Assembly: GCF_000286955.2 (NCBI RefSeq)
Contig: NZ_AJYK02000020.1
Coordinates: forward strand, 25,012-89,011
Direction of reading: 5' to 3'
DNA length: 64,000 bases
From: Vibrio rumoiensis 1S-45
GTDB lineage: Bacteria > Pseudomonadota > Gammaproteobacteria > Enterobacterales > Vibrionaceae
In this document: positions 29,950 to 38,541 of the stretch, piece after piece
How positions within the stretch are numbered: the first letter of the stretch is position 1
Layout: each line of letters begins with the position of its first letter
Translations under genes and position numbers: made by a program
Notes under the pieces: model-generated
Seen by the model: only the letters and a program-made list of their open reading frames with translations
The model's database searches: none
Told to the model about the DNA's origin: nothing

Positions 29950-30438
29950 TTAGTTACCTGTAGCTGTGCTTAAAGTACAGTTTTGAATATTATCATCAGT
30001 AGTGCTAACAGTTACAGTTGCTGGGCTATAAGCATCAGATGCTTCAGTATAAGTAGCAATACAACCAAAGCCTTCATAGCCATAAGAAATTGAATCATCG
30101 GCAGAAGAAACCTTAGTCCAGTCTGTATCTAAACCATCAACCACTTTTGCAATACCTTTTTCATCAGCAGTAGGATAGCCATAAATGATATCAACACCAC
30201 CAGATACACTTGGGATAGACAGATTTGCTGATGAAACAGCATCTTTACCAGCTACCGCAGCTTTACCATAAGTAATACCAGCCGCGCCTTTCATTGCACC
30301 CGCAAGGCCTTTAACCGCACTTACTTTTGCATCATCTTGAAGGTTTAGGAATTTAGGTGCAGCTGTTACTGCCAAAATACCTAGAATAACAATTACAACC
30401 ACTAATTCGATTAGGGTAAAACCGCCTTGTTTTTTCAT
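29950..30438 (-). CDS. mshA: MSHA major pilin prepilin MshA
   Basis: Major subunit of the mannose-sensitive haemagglutinin pilus used by vibrios for surface and chitin attachment. It is a 162-aa prepilin with leader MKKQGG, cleavage before [16 protein letters not shown], Glu5, and a soluble domain with the C-terminal disulphide pair (FGCIATY...QNCTL). It follows mshB by 42 bp, with SD AGAGAGACG, and is directly followed by a strong terminator. This is taken as the orthologue of the canonical single-copy mshA because it is adjacent to mshB and closest in size; the copy at 29282-29800 is its paralogue. Confidence 0.93.
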   Translation of the reverse strand: MKKQGGFTLIELVVVIVILGILAVTAAPKFLNLQDDAKVSAVKGLAGAMKGAAGITYGKAAVAGKDAVSSANLSIPSVSGGVDIIYGYPTADEKGIAKVVDGLDTDWTKVSSADDSISYGYEGFGCIATYTEASDAYSPATVTVSTTDDNIQNCTLSTATGN

Positions 30439-30480
30439 AGTTTCGTCTCTCTATGTTTTAAAGTTAACAATACTGCAGCG

Positions 30481-31047
30481 TTACTGCTGTAAATTTACGG
30501 TCACACGACCAGTTTTTATTTCATAGGTAAAGGAGTGATTAGCGCCTTCCTGTTGAAAATAGACACAGGAATTAGATTGTGCTTTTGCTAAATAGCGCAC
30601 ATCCGGATTCTTGTCTTTTTCTGCTACATCCACACTTTGCGTGAGTGGTGGATTTTGTAGTAGATTCTCCATAAGGCGCACACAATCTTCATTGGATACT
30701 GAAGTTGTATACCCTTTTGAACCTGAGCTAACCGAAATCGGGTAGCCTTCAATGTATTGTTTAAAACCGCTCGCCGAACGATCTGTTAACCATAATTGCG
30801 AGCCATCTAACTCTATATGATTATAGTAATATTTTCCCGATAGTTGCTTAGGGCGACGAGCAACTTCCCATTGAGAACGTGCCGAAATGACCGCGGCGCT
30901 ATAACCAGCAGCAACGCCCTCAACACTGCTTTTTTTCGCTTCTTCAACAATATGAATGTATTTAGGTAATGCAATAATTGCAATCAAACTAATAACGACA
31001 ATCACAATGATCAATTCTAGCAAAGAGAACCCACATTGTTTTTTCAT
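30481..31047 (-). CDS. mshB: MSHA minor prepilin MshB
   Basis: Minor type IV prepilin, first gene of the structural block. From ATG 31047 it is 188 aa with leader MKKQCG and cleavage before FSLLELIIVIVVISLIAIIALPKY; Glu5 is present. The longer frame (to 31116) adds 23 residues lying across the promoter and is rejected. The soluble part has two Cys (NEDCVRL, NSCVYF). It starts about 91 bp downstream of mshF behind a perfect TATAAT, consistent with the separate mshB promoter reported for V. cholerae. Confidence 0.91.
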   Translation of the reverse strand: MKKQCGFSLLELIIVIVVISLIAIIALPKYIHIVEEAKKSSVEGVAAGYSAAVISARSQWEVARRPKQLSGKYYYNHIELDGSQLWLTDRSASGFKQYIEGYPISVSSGSKGYTTSVSNEDCVRLMENLLQNPPLTQSVDVAEKDKNPDVRYLAKAQSNSCVYFQQEGANHSFTYEIKTGRVTVNLQQ

Positions 31048-31084
31048 TATGTTCTGCCTATACCTTTGCATTAATCGACTAGAT

Positions 31085-31090
31085 ATTATA
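31085..31090 (-). promoter_or_regulatory. -10 element of mshB (structural operon) promoter
   Basis: Perfect TATAAT on the minus strand, preceded directly by TG. The best -35-like hexamer, TTGCAA, lies about 20 nt further upstream, a longer than ideal spacing. It sits in the only non-coding gap between the assembly block and mshB. Separate promoters for mshH and mshB were mapped in V. cholerae. Confidence 0.6.
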
Positions 31091-31138
31091 CATAGTTTGT
31101 TTATTATTTGTTGCAAAAAATCAAAAGAAAACGGATAG

Positions 31139-31591
31139 TTAAGGATAATTCACCTCAGCACCGAATGCCATGTTAATTAGATGTAAATCTAACACAACAC
31201 CTCCGGTAAAAATATATTCACACGATGTTAATTTAGAATCATCACGCATATCAATTACGCTATATTTCTTTCCAAATACGTTTTCATCTGGCCACAATAA
31301 AGATAACCATTTAGCACAGTCAATGCGGTCATTTTTCAACATCACTGGCCAACCTTGTTTGGTAAATTGAATATCAACACCATCGACACCCATCATCGAA
31401 GGTTGTTTGTTAAGCAACCAATTTTGTCGGTAAGTATTAGCACTGTTTAATATTTGGCGCTTAGCTACAACAAAAGCGGCTCGTTCAGAAGCTGGCTCTG
31501 TTTTTTCTTTCCACACATACAACCAACTGGCCATAATAATGAAAACTACCGTACACCATATAAAGAAACGTAACCGCTTACGGGTATCCAT
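31139..31591 (-). CDS. mshF: MSHA biogenesis protein MshF
   Basis: Last gene of the assembly block. A small (150 aa) bitopic protein: basic N-terminus MDTRKRLRF, one transmembrane helix at about residues 9-26 (FIWCTVVFIIMASWLYVW), then a periplasmic domain with two Cys (DCAKW, SCEYIF). Its molecular role is not known beyond MSHA locus membership; the helical stretch after the membrane segment vaguely resembles a pseudopilin stalk, but there is no prepilin cleavage motif. Two bp after mshG. Confidence 0.85.
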   Translation of the reverse strand: MDTRKRLRFFIWCTVVFIIMASWLYVWKEKTEPASERAAFVVAKRQILNSANTYRQNWLLNKQPSMMGVDGVDIQFTKQGWPVMLKNDRIDCAKWLSLLWPDENVFGKKYSVIDMRDDSKLTSCEYIFTGGVVLDLHLINMAFGAEVNYP

Positions 31592-31593
31592 TC

Positions 31594-32820
31594 TTATGCA
31601 GCGCCTTTAATTACATCAAGCATGTTCCACATTGGTAGGAAGATACCAAGAGCCAGTATTAATACCATGCCAGCAACAATTACCAATAAAATAGGCTCTA
31701 TGCGTGCAGTCAGTGTTTTCAGATCATAATCGACTTCACGCTCATAAAAATCAGCCACTTCAATCAACAGTTCATCAATTCGACCCGTCTCTTCACCAAC
31801 TGCGATCATTTGAATCACTAGTGGGGTAAAAACATCACTACTGATCGCAGCATTAGAAATACTTCCGCCCGCTTCAATCGCCGCTTTCATTTCTAATAAT
31901 CGAACTTCTAAAAACCGGTTACCTAAAGCTTCTGCTGACAAAGCTAGGGATTGGTTAATTGGCACACCGGCTCTAAGCATTAAAGCAAAGGTGCGAGAAA
32001 AACGTGCCATTTGCGCTCGGTTAACAATACTGCCAACTAATGGCATGCGAAGGCGAAACTTATCCCACTTTTCACGACCGGCGGCACGACTCACCCAAGC
32101 TTTAAACGCAAAGATAAGCGCAAAGACAATGGCGATCAATAACGCCCAATAATCCACAAAGAAATTCGATGTCGCGATCAACATGCGAGTGGGTAGAGGA
32201 AGATCCACACCAAAACGCGCAAACATAGAAGCAAACTTAGGGATTACCATGGTGTTTAAGATCACCATAGCCACACTAATAAACCCAATAACAAACATTG
32301 GGTAACGCATCGCTTCTTTAATACGCTTGCGAGTTTCTAGTTCTTTTTCATAATAATGCGCAAGTTGCAGCAAGGCTTCGTCTAAACGCCCCGTATTCTC
32401 ACCTACGTTTATCATCGACACAAATAACGGGCTAAAAACATTAGGATACAACTGCAATGAAGCCGATAAACTCCGGCCATTGGTCAGCTCTGCGCTTACA
32501 TCTTCCAACGCTTGTTTTAACTGTTTATTGGTGCAATTTTGAATCAAACCTTTAATGGCTCTTAATAACGGCACGCCTGCTTTGGTTAAGCTATATAATT
32601 GACGACAAAAAATCACCAAAACTTCCAATGGCACTGCCGGTGTAAACCAGTCAGACAGATCAAACTCTTTGGTATTCTTACTTGAACCTTTCGTAATTGA
32701 AGTCGGTATAACGCCTTTTGAAAAAAGAGATTCCGCCGCCAGTTCTTCGGTTGGTGCATCCACCTTACCGCTGACTTGGCTTCCTTGAGCGTTTCTACCT
32801 TGATATTGATAAGTCGGCAT
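31594..32820 (-). CDS. mshG: MSHA inner-membrane platform protein MshG (PilC/GspF family)
   Basis: Polytopic platform protein that couples the MshE motor to pilin assembly. At 408 aa it has the two-fold T2SF repeat: CRQLYSLTKAGVPLLRAI near residue 73 and FSRTFALMLRAGVPINQSL near 275, each followed by the VGENTGRLDE/VGEETGRIDE signature (about 137 and 341). Three transmembrane helices are visible (about 172-196, 220-240, 375-400). It lies 10 bp downstream of mshE, the expected ATPase-platform pair. Confidence 0.95.
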   Translation of the reverse strand: MPTYQYQGRNAQGSQVSGKVDAPTEELAAESLFSKGVIPTSITKGSSKNTKEFDLSDWFTPAVPLEVLVIFCRQLYSLTKAGVPLLRAIKGLIQNCTNKQLKQALEDVSAELTNGRSLSASLQLYPNVFSPLFVSMINVGENTGRLDEALLQLAHYYEKELETRKRIKEAMRYPMFVIGFISVAMVILNTMVIPKFASMFARFGVDLPLPTRMLIATSNFFVDYWALLIAIVFALIFAFKAWVSRAAGREKWDKFRLRMPLVGSIVNRAQMARFSRTFALMLRAGVPINQSLALSAEALGNRFLEVRLLEMKAAIEAGGSISNAAISSDVFTPLVIQMIAVGEETGRIDELLIEVADFYEREVDYDLKTLTARIEPILLVIVAGMVLILALGIFLPMWNMLDVIKGAA

Positions 32821-32830
32821 TTACTATCCC

Positions 32831-34558
32831 TTATATCAAGATCGGTTCAACGTTAGAGGATAAATCCCCTTCGCCTAACGCCATGACTTCATCAAGACTC
32901 ACCATGCCAGACAGAGCAAGCTCCATTGCAGAGGCTAGAAGAGGCTTATAACCTTCCGCTTGTCGTGCTTTAGTCGAAAAACCAACCGCATCGTTACAAC
33001 GAAGTGCATCCATCATTGGTTGGTTTAACTCTAAAAATTCAAACACACCCACACGCCCACGATAGCCTGTTAAGTTACAGTTTTGGCAACCTAGGCCTTT
33101 GTTAAATTGTGCATTTACTTGATTAGGAAAGCGGCTTACGAGCCATTGTTTAGCTGAATCATCAAGATGGTGCTCATCACCACAGTCGGGGCATATTTTA
33201 CGTATTAATCGTTGAGCAAGCACCGCTCGAACAGCACTCGCCACCAGGTAACCCGGCGCCCCCATGTCCATCATACGCAGAGCACTATCGACCGCATCAT
33301 TTGTATGTAAGGTAGATAACACAAGGTGACCGGTTAAGGCTGCACGCAACCCAATTTCAACGGTTTCTTGATCACGCATTTCCCCGACTAAAATAATATC
33401 GGGGTCTTGTCGTAAGAAGGTTCTTAAAATCGTTGAAAATTCTAAATTAATTTTTGAATTTACTTGAACCTGATTCACTCGTGGCAAACGATATTCAACC
33501 GGATCTTCGGCAGTAATGATTTTTTTGCCAGGTTCATTCAGTTCAGATAATGCGCCGTACAATGTCGTTGTTTTACCTGAACCAGTCGGCCCTGTGACTA
33601 AGATCATGCCATGCGGGCGATGTAACTGTTTACGAAAGCGTGCTAATAATTCGGGTGACAAGCCAGACTCGTCTAACGATTGAATGCCGTTTGACTGGTT
33701 TAACAAACGCATCACCACCGATTCACCATGTTGAACTGGCATGGTTGAAATACGTACATCGATGGAGCTGCCACGAATTCGAACGTTAAAACGACCATCT
33801 TGTGGTAAACGTTTCTCTGAGATGTCCATATTCGACATCAATTTCAAACGCAACACTAATGCTGAGGCAACATTAACTTCGTTAAGTAAAGTTTCATGTA
33901 GCACGCCATCAATACGTTGACGTAAACGCAACACGTCTGAATCAGGTTCAATGTGAATATCCGAAGCGCCGACTTGAATAGCATCTTCAAATAAAGAATT
34001 GATCAGCTTAACAACCGTAACTTCATCGCTGTCTTCTTCTTGAAAAGCAAAATCAAACGCATTCGTGCCTTGGTGTTCAGCATGCAACTGCTCAGCAAAA
34101 GTGGCGATTTCTTTGGTTCGGCGATAAAAACGGTCAAAGCAACTGATTAACTGTTTTTCAGATGCAACCACAAACTCTAAGCTGTAATTGTTCAATTGAG
34201 TCAGTAATGATTCTTGCGCAGCAAGATCTGCAGGATCACTCATCGCTACACGTAACGTATTACCATTACGACCAATCACCAGAGCCCGTAAACGTCTTGC
34301 GTGCACTTCTGGTAGCACTTGAACCGCTTCTACATCAATTTGCGCACGGCTCAGATCGATGAGTGGTAAACCAAGTTGCTGTGACAAGAAGGTCAGCATC
34401 TTTTGCTCAGTCAAAAAGCCTAAGCGAATTAATGTGTCACCTAATTTTCGACCGGTCGACTTTTGATTTTCTAACGCAGTATCGAGTTGTTCTTGAGATA
34501 TCACACTCTCTTCAACTAACAAGTCGCCTAGGCGTTTGCGTAACTTAACTTGCGCCAT
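32831..34558 (-). CDS. mshE: MSHA pilus extension ATPase MshE, c-di-GMP binding
   Basis: Type II/IV secretion ATPase that drives MSHA extension. In V. cholerae, MshE binds c-di-GMP through its N-terminal MshEN domain. Here (575 aa) the domain shows the tandem motif: RLGDLLVEESVISQEQL from R9 to Q32, then KLGDTLIRLGFLTEQ (38-52). R9 and Q32, used in c-di-GMP binding by the V. cholerae protein, are kept; the Gly normally in the first motif is Ser18. Asp box ASDIHIEP 198-205, Walker A GPTGSGKT 323-330, Walker B LVGEMRDQE, tetracysteine CPDC...CQNC near the C-terminus. Confidence 0.96.
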   Translation of the reverse strand: MAQVKLRKRLGDLLVEESVISQEQLDTALENQKSTGRKLGDTLIRLGFLTEQKMLTFLSQQLGLPLIDLSRAQIDVEAVQVLPEVHARRLRALVIGRNGNTLRVAMSDPADLAAQESLLTQLNNYSLEFVVASEKQLISCFDRFYRRTKEIATFAEQLHAEHQGTNAFDFAFQEEDSDEVTVVKLINSLFEDAIQVGASDIHIEPDSDVLRLRQRIDGVLHETLLNEVNVASALVLRLKLMSNMDISEKRLPQDGRFNVRIRGSSIDVRISTMPVQHGESVVMRLLNQSNGIQSLDESGLSPELLARFRKQLHRPHGMILVTGPTGSGKTTTLYGALSELNEPGKKIITAEDPVEYRLPRVNQVQVNSKINLEFSTILRTFLRQDPDIILVGEMRDQETVEIGLRAALTGHLVLSTLHTNDAVDSALRMMDMGAPGYLVASAVRAVLAQRLIRKICPDCGDEHHLDDSAKQWLVSRFPNQVNAQFNKGLGCQNCNLTGYRGRVGVFEFLELNQPMMDALRCNDAVGFSTKARQAEGYKPLLASAMELALSGMVSLDEVMALGEGDLSSNVEPILI

Positions 34559-34560
34559 AT

Positions 34561-35709
34561 TTACTTCGCTCCTTGCTCAAGAGATGCCAACAACGTAATA
34601 CGATCACGAATGAAAGATTGGGATTGGGATGACAGCCCAACCATAGTTAACGCTTTGTTGTACGAATTAAGTGCATCGCTAGTTTGAGCTAACCGCTCTT
34701 GTTGAATACCAAGCCCTAACCACCAGCGGCCATTTTCAGGATCTCGCTTAGTAAGCATTTGATAACTTTGTAGAGACACTTGGTTATTTTTCACTTGCTG
34801 AGCTAAAGCTGCGCGCATGGCTAAATACTTATCTGACACCTGATCAGGCAGATACCCCAACGCGCTCAACGCTGCTTCTGGTTGATCTTCTTTTATTAAA
34901 ATTGTCGCTAAAGACATGCGAAGTTCATTACTGTTTTTATCGATTTTAATACCGGCTTCTAATAACTCAGCAGACTTACGAACTTCACGATTCCCATAAT
35001 ACAATGCCGCTAATTTTCGACGCGTGGTTTCATCTTGAGGCACATAACGTAACGCATTTTGATATTCCATCGTGGCGGTATCAAAGTCATTGGCTTCTAA
35101 TGCTTTACTGGCTCGATCAATCGCTTGATCCGCCATTTGTCGATGTGTTAACTCCACATGCTGAACATTCATTGAGGAGCCAGTGGCGGTATTATTGCTG
35201 GTGGCTGCCAAATTAATCGGTTGATAGACAGGTTTGGCCGTTTGAACCTGGGCCACTGTTGTTGAGTGATTCACGGCTGTTTTTTGCTGTGCATTTTGAG
35301 TTTGGTTACTTTCTTTTCTAGAGCTAACCTGAGCTTTATTTGTAGCAACAGAGGCAATATTCGTAGATTGAACTTGTGGTGCTTTCACCTTAGGTGCGTC
35401 GTAAATCATTGCATTGGATTGATGAACAATTTTACTGGTGTTACTTGGTGAGGCCGGTTGCAACGATGTGGCATGTAAAGGCGCATCTGCTGCTGGCGTT
35501 AAATCAACAATCGATGTTTGTATTGGATTTGGCGTGCTCGTCACAGCCCACGCACCAATACCTAAACTTAATGTAAAACCACCAATCGCCCACACTAAAC
35601 GAGATGATTTCACTGGAGTAATATTCGCTCGCACTAATTTTTCTTGCGCATCAGCGGTTGATGATTGCTGTTCCGCTAATTTTGATAAAGCGTTATTAAT
35701 CGTACTCAT
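34561..35709 (-). CDS. mshN: MSHA biogenesis TPR protein MshN
   Basis: Bitopic protein (382 aa from ATG 35709): cytoplasmic N-terminus MSTINNALSKLAEQ, a transmembrane helix at about 38-56 (RLVWAIGGFTLSLGIGAWAV), a low-complexity Ser/Thr/Gln/Asn/Ala linker (about 60-190), then a C-terminal TPR array (about 190-382, e.g. KALEANDFDTATMEYQNALR). TPR proteins of this kind are thought to help secretin or complex assembly. The frame extending to 35772 has no SD; ATG 35709 has GGAG about 6 nt upstream that overlaps the end of mshM. Two bp before mshE. Confidence 0.9.
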   Translation of the reverse strand: MSTINNALSKLAEQQSSTADAQEKLVRANITPVKSSRLVWAIGGFTLSLGIGAWAVTSTPNPIQTSIVDLTPAADAPLHATSLQPASPSNTSKIVHQSNAMIYDAPKVKAPQVQSTNIASVATNKAQVSSRKESNQTQNAQQKTAVNHSTTVAQVQTAKPVYQPINLAATSNNTATGSSMNVQHVELTHRQMADQAIDRASKALEANDFDTATMEYQNALRYVPQDETTRRKLAALYYGNREVRKSAELLEAGIKIDKNSNELRMSLATILIKEDQPEAALSALGYLPDQVSDKYLAMRAALAQQVKNNQVSLQSYQMLTKRDPENGRWWLGLGIQQERLAQTSDALNSYNKALTMVGLSSQSQSFIRDRITLLASLEQGAK

Positions 35710-35710
35710 T

Positions 35711-36556
35711 TCAACTCCAACCCCATAAATATGGCGTCTTATATTTAGGTTTTTTAACATCAAACGTATCATGCAATGCGCTGAACAAATGCTGTGTTTG
35801 TACTTGTTTTTGTTGCCCCATAAATGCCATTAGCAATGACTTATGACACACTTGATTAATCATTCTGGGAATACCTTGTGTCGCTTTCCATATCGACTTT
35901 TTTAAACGCAAACTGAAAATAGCAGTATCACCACCACTCTTTTCAATTCGATGATCAATATAAGCAACCGTTTCAGCTAAGGTTAATGGACGTAGTTTGG
36001 CACTAAATGTAATGCGTTGACGAAACTGTCTTAAGCTATGTTGCGCCAATCTTTCATCTAATTCGGGTTGCCCAAGAATCACCATTTGTAATAGTTTTCG
36101 ATGCTCGGTCTCCAAATTGCCAAATAAACGCAACGTCTCTACCGCTTCATCACTTAACGCTTGAGCCTCATCAATCAAAGCGACCACTGTTTTGCCACTT
36201 TGATGTATTTCCAACAAACGAGTGTGGATAGCATCGACCAAACTCACTGAGTCCAATGAGGAAGCTAACGACAATTCATGAGCCACGGCTTGCTTTAATT
36301 CCACACCATTTAAAATAGGGTTAGGCAAATACACCAAATGAACTTTATCTTTTAAGTGATTAATCAGCATTCGGCACACCAGTGTTTTGCCTGTGCCGAC
36401 TTCACCTGTCACTTTGATAATACCCTCCCCCATATCAATCGCACTTAGCACTGTTTGAATCGCCTCAAAATGAGGTTCAAGGCCATGAAAGAGTGCGGTT
36501 GTCGGAGTCAGGCTAAAAGGTGCCTGACTCAAACCAAAGTAAGATTGATAAACCAT
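35711..36556 (-). CDS. mshM: MSHA biogenesis AAA ATPase MshM (ExeA/GspA-like)
   Basis: AAA+ ATPase of the ExeA/GspA family (281 aa). The N-terminus YFGLSQAPFSLTPTTALF is family typical. Walker A GEVGTGKT is at 51-58, Walker B VVALIDEAQAL near 135-145, and sensor region LFGNLET follows. Unlike ExeA it has no C-terminal transmembrane helix and peptidoglycan-binding domain. In V. cholerae it is listed in the locus, but its exact step is unknown. The ATG overlaps the mshL stop by one base and the stop lies just before mshN. Confidence 0.92.
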   Translation of the reverse strand: MVYQSYFGLSQAPFSLTPTTALFHGLEPHFEAIQTVLSAIDMGEGIIKVTGEVGTGKTLVCRMLINHLKDKVHLVYLPNPILNGVELKQAVAHELSLASSLDSVSLVDAIHTRLLEIHQSGKTVVALIDEAQALSDEAVETLRLFGNLETEHRKLLQMVILGQPELDERLAQHSLRQFRQRITFSAKLRPLTLAETVAYIDHRIEKSGGDTAIFSLRLKKSIWKATQGIPRMINQVCHKSLLMAFMGQQKQVQTQHLFSALHDTFDVKKPKYKTPYLWGWS

Positions 36557-38202
36557 TACTTAGAATCAGGGAACCATTCTTGCAAGAGATCGCGAGATTT
36601 CTCGACTTCTTGTGACCACGTATTCACCCCAACCACGGTTGGTTTAAGCAAAATAACCAACTCGGTTTTTCTCGTTAGCTTATTGGTATTTCTAAATAGA
36701 TGTCCAATTCCAGGAATATCTCCCAACAAAGGAACCTTAGTGGTTTGATCAACCGTGCTGCTGCTCATCAAGCCACCAATAACCACTACGTCACCATCTC
36801 TCGCACGTACGACAGAATCAGACTCACGAATTGAACTTTTCGCTAATGGCAAGTCAAGCACGCCACCAGTTTCCCCAAGGTCAATCACACGATTGTCAGT
36901 CGATACTTCAATAACTGCAGGGTGAACATGCAACAGCACATTACCTTTATCATCAATTTGCGGAGTGACATCCAATGAAATACCAGAGAAAAATGGCGTT
37001 AATTCAACATTTTGAGCTACATTGGCGTTATCACCACTGCCGACCTCACCATCAACACCAGTAACAAAATACTGATCTTCACCAACTTTAATCACTGCTT
37101 TTTGGTTATTCGCAGCGGTCACGCGTGGGCTAGAAAGCACATTCAAGTCACCTTGTGTTGCCATGAAGTTCAACACAGCACTAAAGTTACCATCACTAAT
37201 AACCATGTTAGTGCCACCACCAAGCAAGTCACCAATAGGATTTAACCCTGAAATAATGCCACCACCAGATGTGCCACCAGTAATCGTCGTACCACCAATA
37301 GAGCCACTTAAATTCGACCAATTGATACCTTGTTGGTAACCATCACTAAGAGTTACTTCCATGATTTTAGCTTCCAGTACCACTTGGCGGTGTAAGCGTT
37401 TCTCTGAAATACCTAAAAAGGTTTTAATTTCACGAAGCTCATTAGGGTAAGCGCGAACTGTAATAACCCCGGCTTGTGGTGAAACAATCACACTACGGCC
37501 ATTGCCTTTACCTACCATAGCGCTCACCGCTTTTTGTAGCTGCGGCCAAAAGTCACTCTTATTGGTTGTTTCTATACGTGTGCCACCGGTAGCGGTTGTT
37601 TCGCTTGAGGTTGAATCGCCACTATCATCACTCCCTGAATTACTACTGCTGCTACTGCTACTACTATCATTGTCATTATCGTATTCAGAAGTAATTGAAC
37701 CTGTTGTAATCGTCGTTAAAGACAAACCTTGACGCTTAAATTGTAAGTAATCGACAGGTATCGTCTCTGTTCTTAACCCTGCTGGATACACTTGAATTAC
37801 TTTGCCTGTTTTGACAATGTCGTAGCCATAAATATCGCTCACCGAATCAAGTACCTGTTCTAAAGTGACATCAGAAAGGTTTAAGGTAACTTGCCCTGCA
37901 ACATCTGGGTGTACAATCACACTGTAATCGGTGCCTTGAACTAAGCTGGCAAAAAACACTTTAGCGTTCACCGCCTGTGCTTGAACTCGAAAGCGCTTCA
38001 CTGAAGATTCACTGCCGCTTTTCGCCCCTTCGACATCAGGCATTAAATCCGCTTGAACAGAATCAGGTAAATCATCAATAGAACTATTGGCGTTATCGTT
38101 CGCCGCTTCATTTAAAGCTCGCTTCATTTCAACAGGATCACGATGTCCCATTGAGCAACCCATTAATGAGGCAATCATGATACTTAATATTATTTTGCGC
38201 AT
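36556..38202 (-). CDS. mshL: MSHA outer-membrane secretin MshL
   Basis: Outer-membrane secretin channel for the MSHA pilus, 548 aa. N-terminal lipoprotein signal MRKIILSIMIASLMGC with lipidation Cys16. Periplasmic secretin/TonB short N domain at about 78-140, then an N1-like domain interrupted by a Ser/Asp tract (about 174-201) encoded by TAC/TGC-type trinucleotide repeats. The secretin C-domain has GISLDVTPQID and the terminal RDGDVVVIGGLMSSSTVDQ and RTELVILLKPTVV. It sits between mshK and mshM. Confidence 0.95.
   Translation of the reverse strand: MRKIILSIMIASLMGCSMGHRDPVEMKRALNEAANDNANSSIDDLPDSVQADLMPDVEGAKSGSESSVKRFRVQAQAVNAKVFFASLVQGTDYSVIVHPDVAGQVTLNLSDVTLEQVLDSVSDIYGYDIVKTGKVIQVYPAGLRTETIPVDYLQFKRQGLSLTTITTGSITSEYDNDNDSSSSSSSSNSGSDDSGDSTSSETTATGGTRIETTNKSDFWPQLQKAVSAMVGKGNGRSVIVSPQAGVITVRAYPNELREIKTFLGISEKRLHRQVVLEAKIMEVTLSDGYQQGINWSNLSGSIGGTTITGGTSGGGIISGLNPIGDLLGGGTNMVISDGNFSAVLNFMATQGDLNVLSSPRVTAANNQKAVIKVGEDQYFVTGVDGEVGSGDNANVAQNVELTPFFSGISLDVTPQIDDKGNVLLHVHPAVIEVSTDNRVIDLGETGGVLDLPLAKSSIRESDSVVRARDGDVVVIGGLMSSSTVDQTTKVPLLGDIPGIGHLFRNTNKLTRKTELVILLKPTVVGVNTWSQEVEKSRDLLQEWFPDSK
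37641..37667. repeat. Trinucleotide repeat encoding the MshL Ser tract
   Basis: A run of TACTAC/TGC-type trinucleotides (27 bp) on the + strand codes for consecutive Ser codons in MshL on the minus strand. In-frame slippage would change tract length without breaking the gene. Confidence 0.6.
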
Positions 38203-38217
38203 ATTAACCTTGAAACC

Positions 38218-38541
38218 TTAGTTTTTTTTCACTTGAGAAAAGAGCTCTAAATTCCACGTTTTAGAACCTCGAGTTAAGGCGACATGTTGACTGTTAATAT
38301 CAGTCACTTTATAGCCGCTTACTACCTGCCCTTTACTCACTATTTTATTATCCACTACGGCATGGCAATCAGTACCAGCGTCACATACTATGCTCTGCAA
38401 AGTGGGCACTTTATAATAAACTTGTTTGCTTGGTTTAGCAGATTGACCCGTCATCCAATCTAATGGAGCCGTTGGATCTTTTTCTGCAAATACACTACTC
38501 GAAACCATCACGAGAAGGCTGAACAATAACGCTCTATCCAC
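38218..38541 (-). CDS. mshK: MSHA biogenesis protein MshK (PilP-like)
   Basis: Small periplasmic protein of the alignment subcomplex, PilP-like. Start chosen at GTG 38541: AGGAG lies 7 nt upstream, and it yields a neat signal peptide (MDRALLFSLLVMVSSSVFA, cleavage before EKDPTAPLDW). The in-frame ATG at 38577 would place polar residues ahead of the signal and overlap mshJ by 44 bp. The product is 107 aa. DPTAP plus the IVCDAGTDCHAVV Cys pair and KGQVVSGYKV resemble PilP/GspC homology-region folds. It overlaps the mshJ stop by 8 bp. Confidence 0.87.
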   Translation of the reverse strand: MDRALLFSLLVMVSSSVFAEKDPTAPLDWMTGQSAKPSKQVYYKVPTLQSIVCDAGTDCHAVVDNKIVSKGQVVSGYKVTDINSQHVALTRGSKTWNLELFSQVKKN

